A stretch of 40,637 nucleotides of DNA from Dysgonamonadaceae bacterium (lineage in GTDB: Bacteria > Bacteroidota > Bacteroidia > Bacteroidales > Azobacteroidaceae): NCBI GenBank assembly GCA_031269685.1, contig JAISYU010000103.1, positions 1-40,637 on the forward strand, read 5' to 3'. Positions 8,203-14,959 of the stretch are shown in pieces (position 1 is the stretch's first letter; every line of letters starts with the position of its first letter). The notes below the pieces were generated by a model. The model worked only from the letters and a program-made list of their open reading frames with translations, made no database searches and was not told the origin of the DNA. The position numbers and the translations under genes are program-made.

Positions 8203-8952
8203 TTATATGGTCTTAATCTCTTTGAACTCTTTCCATATTTCTGCGGCTTTGTAATCTTCAACGGACTCGGCGGGAACGTAAAGCGTGACGTTACTTAAAT
8301 CAACGTAATCAAATACCCCGCTGTTTATTCTTTGCGGCACCGGGTTAAGATTGGTAACTGAAGTCAGTCCTCTGCAACAGGAAAAAGCCGCATTTCCAAT
8401 ACTTGTTACACTGTTTCCAATAGTAACGGAAGTCAGTCCGCTGCAATCTTCAAAAGCCCCATTTCCAATACTTGTTACACTGTTGGGAATATTATAACTT
8501 GCATCCTGTTTCCCTTCAGGATATTTAATCAATTTGCTTTTTGCCTTATTGAACAGTACACCATTTTCAGACGCATAAGCCGTGTTATTTTCAGAGACAT
8601 CAATAGCCGTCAAAGCGCTGCAACTTCCAAAAGCCCCATTTCCAATACTTGTTACACTGTTTGGAATAGTAACGGAAGTCAGTCCGCTGCAATCGTAAAA
8701 AGCCCAATCTCCAATACTTGTTACACTTTCTGAAATAGTAACGGAAGTCAGTCCGATGCAATCGTAAAAAGCATCACGTCCAATACTTGTCACGCCATCC
8801 CCAATTACGACCGTTGTAATTGAAGATTTGTAAGAAGACCATGGAACCGAGTCGTCATAATCCGGCATCTCCCCTTCTCCGCTAATAGTTAATGTACCAT
8901 TAGATAGATTCCAGGTTAGCGGACCGGTTGTTCCGCTTATAAACTTGTTCAT
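8203..8952 (-). CDS. BspA-type leucine-rich-repeat protein without a signal peptide
   Basis: The 249-aa protein opens with SGTTGPLTWNLSNGTLTISG, a module common at the mature N-terminus of BspA-like surface proteins, followed by about five LRR_5 units of the form TSIGNGAFxxCSGLTSVTIPNSV. A spacer with NGVLFNKAKSKLIKYPEGK and a final YVPAESVEDYKAAEIWKEF also match the family. The frame upstream of the ATG closes at a stop about 40 bp away, so no hidden signal peptide is available. No T9SS domain is present. It may be cytoplasmic, exported another way, or a fragment of a longer surface protein. It lies 64 bp downstream of the 220-aa gene and is probably cotranscribed from cassette B. Confidence 0.85.
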   Translation of the reverse strand: MNKFISGTTGPLTWNLSNGTLTISGEGEMPDYDDSVPWSSYKSSITTVVIGDGVTSIGRDAFYDCIGLTSVTISESVTSIGDWAFYDCSGLTSVTIPNSVTSIGNGAFGSCSALTAIDVSENNTAYASENGVLFNKAKSKLIKYPEGKQDASYNIPNSVTSIGNGAFEDCSGLTSVTIGNSVTSIGNAAFSCCRGLTSVTNLNPVPQRINSGVFDYVDLSNVTLYVPAESVEDYKAAEIWKEFKEIKTI

Positions 8953-8981
8953 TTTTGTAGGAATTATGAATTTGTAAATAG

Positions 8982-9003
8982 ATTTTCTTGGTTATTTGTC
9001 AAC
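8982..9003 (-). other. 22-bp 3' flank shared with the paralogous locus
   Basis: Read on the minus strand, GTTGACAAATAACCAAGAAAAT follows the 220-aa gene. The plus-strand segment 19040-19061, behind the paralogous 222-aa gene, differs at one base. The identity is higher than between the two coding regions, so this is either a conserved signal or the edge of a duplicated cassette. Confidence 0.7.
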
Positions 9004-9016
9004 CTGTTTATTTTTA

Positions 9017-9679
9017 TTACGGAATCACTGCGGAATAAATCGGTGACCATGGACCCTTTTCAGCGCGGGTATTTTTCCATCTCGCAGCAAACCAGAATTT
9101 AGTACCCCTCTGTTCTTCGGTAAATTCGAGATCCAAAGGTGGATCGGTATCGAATTCGTTGAGGTTAAGTTGTGAGATGTCCAACGGGGCATCATTCGAG
9201 ATAAGGTAAACAAGTTCAATGCCGTGTTGCCCTTCCGGTTTTGCCCGTGAAGTTTCAGAGCCGCCATATTCGATGATGATATGACGGATAAGATGTGTCA
9301 ATGCCTTCATCCACGGATAATCATTCGCAACAGGCGAAGGTGTGCGCGTCTTCTTGTAGACAGTAAGTCCGAGGTTTATCCTGTCAGTGTCGGTTACTAA
9401 GTGATTGTGTTGGATGTACTCCTCAACGTCATTCCTGATCCTCTTTTCGAGAGCTGCCCGCGCTTTGTTCTTCTCATCAACCGCACTTGCAGTCCGTGTC
9501 GCTTTGTCGCTTGAGATTCCAAATTTATCTTCAAAATCATTGTATAGCGACAAAAGCAACAGTTGTTCGGCGCTCGGAAAACCGATGCGCGTCATAATTA
9601 CAGCCAGTCTTGTTACGAAGGTCTTTGACCACGTCTTAAATTCGGCGTCTTTTCTTGGAATATAGTCTCTTCTACTCAT
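9017..9679 (-). CDS. Conserved hypothetical protein, 220 aa (paralogue of 18347-19015)
   Basis: No catalytic motif or signal peptide is visible. The N-terminal half is mostly helical, beginning SRRDYIPRKDAEFKTWSKTF, with a heptad-like basic segment and TDTDRINLGLTVYKKTRTP near the middle. The C-terminal half looks beta-rich: AKPEGQHGIELVYLIS, then DPPLDLEFTEEQRGTKFWF and a closing ARWKNTRAEKGPWSPIYSAVIP, which resembles the last strands of a fibronectin III or Ig-like fold. I recall similar proteins of unknown role across Bacteroidota. The 222-aa protein at 18347-19015 aligns along its whole length. The gene starts 66 bp downstream of tandem array 2 and is followed by the LRR gene. Confidence 0.82.
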   Translation of the reverse strand: MSRRDYIPRKDAEFKTWSKTFVTRLAVIMTRIGFPSAEQLLLLSLYNDFEDKFGISSDKATRTASAVDEKNKARAALEKRIRNDVEEYIQHNHLVTDTDRINLGLTVYKKTRTPSPVANDYPWMKALTHLIRHIIIEYGGSETSRAKPEGQHGIELVYLISNDAPLDISQLNLNEFDTDPPLDLEFTEEQRGTKFWFAARWKNTRAEKGPWSPIYSAVIP

Positions 9680-9691
9680 AAAAAATAATGA

Positions 9692-10171
9692 TTAGTGGTT
9701 TTTATATCTTTTAAAATTCTTTCTCGTGTAAGATACAGACGATTTGGGTGCGCACCCAAATGTTTCGGGTGCGCACCCGGAAGTCTCGGGGATGCACCCG
9801 GAAGTTTCGGGTGCGCACCCAGAAGTATCGGGGATGCACCCGGAAGTTTCGGGTGCGCACCCAGAAGTCTCGGGGATGCACCCGGAAGTTTCGGGGATGC
9901 ACCCGGAAGTTTCGGGTGCGCACCCAGAAGTCTCGGGGATGCACCCGAAGTGTTCGAGGATATACCCTAATGATGCGGGTAAGTACCTGAAAGACTTGTG
10001 GTTTATGCTATTTGAAACAGTAATCGTATTATTCCAATCAAAAAGAGTACCGTATATATAAGAATATACGCCAATATTTTTTGATTTGGATCTGACAATG
10101 CCCGATAGTGTTGAGTACTTTTTAGTATCAGGTATCATCCTTCTGTTAATATACACGATATTACTATTCAT
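9692..10171 (-). CDS. Leader ORF B, 159 aa with a 7-residue tandem repeat (hypothetical)
   Basis: The frame opens at ATG 10171, 8 nt after the TAATTTTG promoter box, and closes 12 bp before the 220-aa gene. The N-terminus MNSNIVYINRRMIPDTKKY, then SGIVRSK, resembles leader ORF D (RRMPNTEKY, SGIVGSK). A middle stretch has TVSNSINHKSF. The rest is about ten ETSGC(A/I)P repeats encoded by array 2, then a basic tail. No signal peptide or known domain is seen. It could be a translated leader, a real repeat protein or an accidental frame across a regulatory repeat. Its similarity to ORF D is the main support. Confidence 0.4.
   Translation of the reverse strand: MNSNIVYINRRMIPDTKKYSTLSGIVRSKSKNIGVYSYIYGTLFDWNNTITVSNSINHKSFRYLPASLGYILEHFGCIPETSGCAPETSGCIPETSGCIPETSGCAPETSGCIPDTSGCAPETSGCIPETSGCAPETFGCAPKSSVSYTRKNFKRYKNH
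9746..9991. repeat. Tandem array 2: ~21-bp units with a 12-bp palindrome
   Basis: About ten regular units plus two degenerate ones. Each has GGGTGCGCACCC (a perfect palindrome) or GGGGATGCACCC, followed by a 9-base linker such as GGAAGTTTC or AGAAGTCTC. The two core types largely alternate. On the plus strand it reads as SGAHPEV/SGMHPEV, and on the minus strand as ETSGCAP/ETSGCIP. The array ends 66 bp before the 220-aa start codon. Confidence 0.95.
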
Positions 10172-10179
10172 AGAGACTG

Positions 10180-10210
10180 CAAAATTACATAAAGTTTTTA
10201 ATCCACCAAA
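10180..10210 (-). promoter_or_regulatory. Promoter of leader cassette B
   Basis: On the minus strand TTTG (10210-10207), a 19-base spacer and TAATTTTG (10187-10180) match the Bacteroides consensus exactly. The predicted start near 10173 is almost at the ATG of leader ORF B and gives the 220-aa gene a 5' leader of about 490 nt. It is divergent from the murQ promoter. Confidence 0.72.
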
Positions 10211-10276
10211 TTCTTTGTGCACTTTTTTTAATAAAACAGTTATTTTATTAGATTTCTTTTATTAAAATTAATATTG

Positions 10277-10284
10277 TACTTTTG
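10277..10284 (+). promoter_or_regulatory. -7 box (TACTTTTG) of murQ
   Basis: TACTTTTG matches TAnnTTTG. No good TTTG is found 19-20 bases upstream. A start near 10291 would leave murQ with a very short leader, favouring the second of two in-frame TTG start codons. Confidence 0.5.
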
Positions 10285-10296
10285 CGCAAATATTAA

Positions 10297-11139
10297 TTGA
10301 AAAATAGTTTGAAAACAGGAAGTACGGAATCGGAATCACGCTTTAAGAACCTTAGCACAATGTCTGTAAGCGAAATACTCTACTCTATAAATGAGGAAGA
10401 TAAGACCGTGCCTGACACGGTAGAGAAAGCAATTCCACAGATAGAAAGATTCATTACGGTATGCTGTGAACGATTGCGGTATGGCGGAAGGCTGTTCTAT
10501 ATCGGCGCAGGAACAAGCGGACGGCTTGGAGTAGTTGACGCTTCGGAGTTGCCTCCTACTTATGGCGTTGATCAAGGGCTTGTTACAGGTTTAATTGCAG
10601 GTGGAGACTGCGCTATCCGTAAGGCTGTAGAACATGCCGAAGATGACCCGAATGGAGCGTGGAATGATCTGTTGAAGTTCGGAATAAGTAAAAAAGACGC
10701 CGTACTCGGTATCGCCGCTTCGGGAAAGACTCCGTATGTGGTCGGCGGCGTGAAATCGGCAAGGGAATACGGTTGCATGACCGGATGTATAACCTGTAAC
10801 AGTAACTCACCGCTTGGAGAAGTCGCAGAGTATCCGATTGAGGTAGTCACAGGTCCCGAATTTCTTACCGGAAGTACGAGAATGAAAGCGGGAACTGCAC
10901 AAAAACTTGTACTCAATATGATTTCTTCGACGCTGATGATTCAACTCGGCAGAGTAAAGGGAAATAAGATGGTAGATATGCAACTGACAAACAATAAATT
11001 GATAGATCGCGGAACTCGTATGCTGATGGACGAACTGAATATCAATGCAGACGATGCCAGACGACGTCTTATTGAAGCAGGATCGGTCAGAAAGGCTATT
11101 GAAGACTGTGTTTTGCAGAGAAAAACAGATGAGAAGTAG
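10297..11139 (+). CDS. murQ: N-acetylmuramic acid 6-phosphate etherase
   Basis: The enzyme cleaves the lactyl ether of MurNAc-6-phosphate to give GlcNAc-6-phosphate and D-lactate in peptidoglycan recycling. The 280-aa length and the SIS-fold motifs fit: MSVSEILYSINEEDKTV near the start, FYIGAGTSGRLGVVDASELPPTYG (about 68-91) with the catalytic-region glutamate, GIAASGKTPYVVGG, and GPEFLTGSTRMKAGTAQKL. The start is a TTG, either at 10297 or at 10309, because no in-frame ATG lies before the conserved region. It has its own promoter and is followed by the putA-like gene with a separate promoter. No MurNAc kinase or permease is adjacent. Confidence 0.93.
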   Translation: MKNSLKTGSTESESRFKNLSTMSVSEILYSINEEDKTVPDTVEKAIPQIERFITVCCERLRYGGRLFYIGAGTSGRLGVVDASELPPTYGVDQGLVTGLIAGGDCAIRKAVEHAEDDPNGAWNDLLKFGISKKDAVLGIAASGKTPYVVGGVKSAREYGCMTGCITCNSNSPLGEVAEYPIEVVTGPEFLTGSTRMKAGTAQKLVLNMISSTLMIQLGRVKGNKMVDMQLTNNKLIDRGTRMLMDELNINADDARRRLIEAGSVRKAIEDCVLQRKTDEK

Positions 11140-11191
11140 ATAAAAAGTAATAGTGTAACGCAAAAATAATAGCGCTTTTATGTGCTTTTTG

Positions 11192-11221
11192 TTGTTTATC
11201 TCCATTTTTTTCGTACTTTTG
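11192..11221 (+). promoter_or_regulatory. Promoter of the putA-like gene
   Basis: TTG at 11192-11194, a 19-base spacer and TACTTTTG at 11214-11221 form a complete Bacteroides-type promoter. The predicted start is near 11228, about 30 nt before the ATG. Confidence 0.78.
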
Positions 11222-11257
11222 CACGCTGTTTTGAAATTAATTAAAACAAATTAATAA

Positions 11258-14200
11258 ATGATCACAATCACATCTTCTTCCGTTATCGAATGGGCTAAAG
11301 GATTTCTTACACAAGCCGATTCGGAACTTACCCCAACCGAACAGAGAGAACAGAAAAAATTCGCATCTCTTGTCCAAACGCCTGAGTACAAAACATTCCT
11401 GACGACAATGCTTGACGAATCGTCGCAAATACGGGACAACGCAAAACTGAACAATCGAGTGCGGCAAATTATTAGGAAATACGGAATCCCTGACTTTTTT
11501 AGTCGTGGAGACAGGCTACTAATAAAGTTGTATATGCTGGGAGGATACCTTTTCCCGTCAATCGCAATGCCGATCTTCAAGTATAAACTCCGCAGAGAAA
11601 CAGATAAAATTATCATCTCCGAAGAACGTCCGAAACTTACCGAACACCTCGCAGGACGTTTGGACAGTAATATCGGGCAAAACGTGAACCTGCTGGGCGA
11701 GGTGGTACTCGGCGACGGCGAAGCCAAACATAGATACGAACATTACCTCGAAGCGCTCGAAATGCCCGACATCAACTACATTTCCATAAAATTGAGCGGT
11801 ATATATGCGCAAATTAAATCGCTGGCGTATGAACAGAACAAACGGGAACTTATCGCGATGGTCTCGTCTATCTATCGTAAGGCAATGCAAAATCCGTACA
11901 CCGATAAAGCCGGCAAACAGATATACAAGTTTGTAAACCTTGATATGGAGGAATACAAGGATATGGAACTTACTTACGATGTATTTACCGAAACCCTCTC
12001 TCAGCCGGAGTTCAAGAACTATACGGCGGGAATAGTCGTTCAGGCTTACCTGCCGGATGCAGAAAGCAATTTCCATCGCCTGATTGAATTTGCAAAGAAA
12101 CGCGTCGCAGAAGGAGGTGCACCTGTCAAGATGCGATTGGTGAAAGGTTGCAATCTGCAAATGGAATCAATAGTGTCTTCGCTTAAAGGTTGGATGTGTC
12201 CCGTACTCCATACCAAAACAGAGGTAGATGCCAACTATATGCATATCCTCGACCTGGCTTTGACGCCTGAAAATACAAAAGTGCTGAATGTCGGAGTTGC
12301 ATCACATAACTTCTTCACTATCGGCTATGCTACTCTGCTTTGCGAACAGAACGAAATTACGGATGGAGTCACTTTCGAGATGCTCGAAGGTATGGCAAAC
12401 CACCTACCCCGCGTAATGCGTAAACTCAAAAAGAATATTATCCTATATACGCCTGTCGTTAAATCGAAATATTTCCTCAATGCCGTGTCATATCTTGTAC
12501 GCCGCTTAGACGAAAATACAGGTAAGGAAAACTTCCTGACTCATTCATTTAACCTCAAACTCAACAGCCGTGAATGGGATTTCTTGAGAGATCAATTCAT
12601 TGAGGCTTACAAATTGAAAGATACGGTAAATACCGAGCCATACCGTACGCAAGACAGACGCAAAACAACTCCGGTAGCAAAGACGGACGTTTTTGTTAAC
12701 GAACCGGACACTGATTTAGACTTGCCGTGGAATCGCGAATGGGCGCTTCAGATACTGAAAAAGTGGGAAAATGATGTGAATGAACAGAACTTTGTTGTCC
12801 CCGTACAAATAGGAGATAAAGAGATTATCACTGAAAACAAGAGGCTTTACAAAGACCGCAGTCGCGGCGATCTCGTAACTGTATGCGAGGCTAATCTTTC
12901 GTCGCAGGCTCAGGTTGAGGAAATAATTGCGATCGCAGAAAAAGATGCATCTGGATGGAAAAAGAAGTCGGTTGATGAACGCAAAGCGATCCTCTTCAGA
13001 GTTGCGGAAAACTTGTCGGCAAAGCGCGGCGATCTTATTGGTTGCATGGCGGCTATTACCGGTAAGACCTTTACCGAAGGCGACGTAGAAGTTTCGGAAG
13101 CAACCGATTTCTGCCGTTTCTATCCTATTTCTATGAAGGAATTTGATGCACTTGAAACCGTCGAGCACTCTCCCAAAGGTGTTGTCCTCGTCATTCCGCC
13201 ATGGAACTTCCCGCTTGCCATTCCTGTCGGAGGCTGTGCATCGGCGCTGGCTGCGGGCAACACGGTTATCCTTAAACCAGCAACAGTAGCGCTTCCAGTT
13301 GCCTGGGAGTTTGCTAAATGCTTTTGGGATGCAGGAGTTCCGAAAGACACATTGCAGGTGGTTTGTCCCGCCGAACGTTCTTCTCTGAACTATCTTTCTG
13401 CTCATCCGGCGGTGAAACATATTATCCTTACTGGAGGTACAGATACGGCTTTCCGCTTGTTGGAAAACTCTCCACGCACCCCGCTTTCAGCAGAAACAGG
13501 AGGAAAGAATGTGATTATCCTCACCGCCACCGGCGACCAGGATCATGCAATACTTAACGTCGTTTCGTCGGCGTTCGGTAATGCAGGACAGAAATGTTCC
13601 GCCTGCTCGTTACTGCTCGTTGAACGTCGCACTTTTGAAGACGAAACATTCAAATCCAAACTGAAAGACGCAGTAGAAAGCCTTCGCACGGGAAGCGTAT
13701 GGGATCCGCTTAACTACGTCGGACCGATGATTGACAACCGCAACGACAAGTTACGGCATGCGATTGAGACGTTCGAAGAAGGCGAATCATGGCTCGTCAA
13801 GCCGGAGTTTGTCGATGAATTGAAGTACATTCTCAAGCCCTGCGTGAAATACGGAGTAAAGCCGGGCAGTTATACGTTTGTCAATGAACTGTTCGCACCG
13901 TTACTTGCCGTAGTTTGCATAGACTCGTTTAAGCAGGGAATAGAGTTCGCCAATTCGTCGGAATATGGACTTACTGCCGGGTTGCAAAGCCTTAACGAAG
14001 AAGAGCAGAAGGTCTGGAAGGACAGCATAGAGGCGGGTAACCTATATCTGAACAGAGGTATTACGGGAGCGATCGTGCGCCGTCAGCCGTTTGGAGGAAT
14101 GAAGCGCTCGTCATTCGGTGGCGGCATCAAAGCCGGCGGACCGAACTATGTCGCCTGTTTCACTCACTTTACCGAAAAAACATTAACCGACACGCCGCAA

Positions 14201-14761
14201 ACAACACCGTTGAGCAATCTTGCAGATAACGCCGAAGGTGCGAATCGTATTAATTTCGCGGTTACGAATTACAAAAAGGCTTGGGATGAGGTATTTTCCG
14301 TAGAGGAAGATGTGAGCCATATTTACGGGGAAAAGAATACTTTTCGCTATCTACCGTTGAAACGTATGGGATTACGTGTTGCAGACGGTGACAGCATAGC
14401 CGACACTGTTTTGGTTATGCTTGCCTCTCACACAGCCAAAACACCCCTGACTGTAAGTATTTCGGAAGCCAATCCCAATCTTGCGGCAATCCGCGAGGCA
14501 GCATCGCATATAACCGGTAGTGCGGTAATCGTGGAAGATGAAGGTGCTTTTGTTTCCTCGATGGGAAGTTATGAGCGAATCCGCACCTGCACGGAAAGTT
14601 TGTCCGACGCGATTTATGAGAAGGCGGCGCAACTCGGACTTTACATAGCCGATGCCCGCCCGCTTGTTGAGGGTCGTCTTGAGTTGTTGCACTATCTTAA
14701 AGAGCAAAGTTTCTCATTCGAGTATCACCGCTACGGCAGTGTTTTCGGGGAAGAGAAGTAA
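11258..14761 (+). CDS. putA: Bifunctional proline dehydrogenase / L-glutamate gamma-semialdehyde dehydrogenase
   Basis: This 1167-aa protein oxidises proline to glutamate in two steps. The N-terminal FAD-dependent proline dehydrogenase barrel (about 70-460) shows NLLGEVVLGD, YISIKLSGIYAQ, VKMRLVKGCNLQ, GVASHNFFTIGYA and VSYLVRRLDENTGKENFL. The aldehyde dehydrogenase domain (about 530-990) shows VIPPWNFPLAIPVGG, NTVILKPA, ETGGKNVIIL, the catalytic cysteine in NAGQKCSACS (about residue 780) and QPFGGMKRSSFGGGIKAGG. The last 170 residues are an additional C-terminal region seen in large PutA-type proteins. No DNA-binding domain is visible at the N-terminus, so it should lack the autoregulation of E. 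coli PutA. Its own promoter precedes it and a strong terminator follows. Confidence 0.94.
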   Translation: MITITSSSVIEWAKGFLTQADSELTPTEQREQKKFASLVQTPEYKTFLTTMLDESSQIRDNAKLNNRVRQIIRKYGIPDFFSRGDRLLIKLYMLGGYLFPSIAMPIFKYKLRRETDKIIISEERPKLTEHLAGRLDSNIGQNVNLLGEVVLGDGEAKHRYEHYLEALEMPDINYISIKLSGIYAQIKSLAYEQNKRELIAMVSSIYRKAMQNPYTDKAGKQIYKFVNLDMEEYKDMELTYDVFTETLSQPEFKNYTAGIVVQAYLPDAESNFHRLIEFAKKRVAEGGAPVKMRLVKGCNLQMESIVSSLKGWMCPVLHTKTEVDANYMHILDLALTPENTKVLNVGVASHNFFTIGYATLLCEQNEITDGVTFEMLEGMANHLPRVMRKLKKNIILYTPVVKSKYFLNAVSYLVRRLDENTGKENFLTHSFNLKLNSREWDFLRDQFIEAYKLKDTVNTEPYRTQDRRKTTPVAKTDVFVNEPDTDLDLPWNREWALQILKKWENDVNEQNFVVPVQIGDKEIITENKRLYKDRSRGDLVTVCEANLSSQAQVEEIIAIAEKDASGWKKKSVDERKAILFRVAENLSAKRGDLIGCMAAITGKTFTEGDVEVSEATDFCRFYPISMKEFDALETVEHSPKGVVLVIPPWNFPLAIPVGGCASALAAGNTVILKPATVALPVAWEFAKCFWDAGVPKDTLQVVCPAERSSLNYLSAHPAVKHIILTGGTDTAFRLLENSPRTPLSAETGGKNVIILTATGDQDHAILNVVSSAFGNAGQKCSACSLLLVERRTFEDETFKSKLKDAVESLRTGSVWDPLNYVGPMIDNRNDKLRHAIETFEEGESWLVKPEFVDELKYILKPCVKYGVKPGSYTFVNELFAPLLAVVCIDSFKQGIEFANSSEYGLTAGLQSLNEEEQKVWKDSIEAGNLYLNRGITGAIVRRQPFGGMKRSSFGGGIKAGGPNYVACFTHFTEKTLTDTPQTTPLSNLADNAEGANRINFAVTNYKKAWDEVFSVEEDVSHIYGEKNTFRYLPLKRMGLRVADGDSIADTVLVMLASHTAKTPLTVSISEANPNLAAIREAASHITGSAVIVEDEGAFVSSMGSYERIRTCTESLSDAIYEKAAQLGLYIADARPLVEGRLELLHYLKEQSFSFEYHRYGSVFGEEK

Positions 14762-14892
14762 GACCGTAACCCAACAGTATTTCCCATTAACTCATGTCAC
14801 GTGAATATATATCGGCTAACCGGCAATGTTATCCGCATCCTGTAAAGATTGTTTGCCGTAAAACACTTGTGTAACATTGACCGCTAAAATAA

Positions 14893-14946
14893 CCGCGCCC
14901 TTATTCTGCCGGAAGCATGAACAGGGGCGCGGAAGTTTTTATTCTT
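14893..14946. terminator. Strong terminator between putA and the alkaline phosphatase
   Basis: CCGCGCCC at 14893-14900 pairs perfectly with GGGCGCGG at 14925-14932, and TTTTTATTCTTTT follows from 14936. It terminates the plus-strand putA-like gene and may also act on the convergent minus-strand gene. The rest of 14762-14892 shows nothing recognisable. Confidence 0.8.
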
Positions 14947-14959
14947 TTAGGGTGAGGAA

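Noticed and set aside
9744-10061. Plus-strand ORF of SGAHPEV/SGMHPEV repeats
   Set aside because: Array 2 has a 21-bp period and is open in several frames on both strands. No promoter precedes this frame, and the conserved leader head is on the minus strand.
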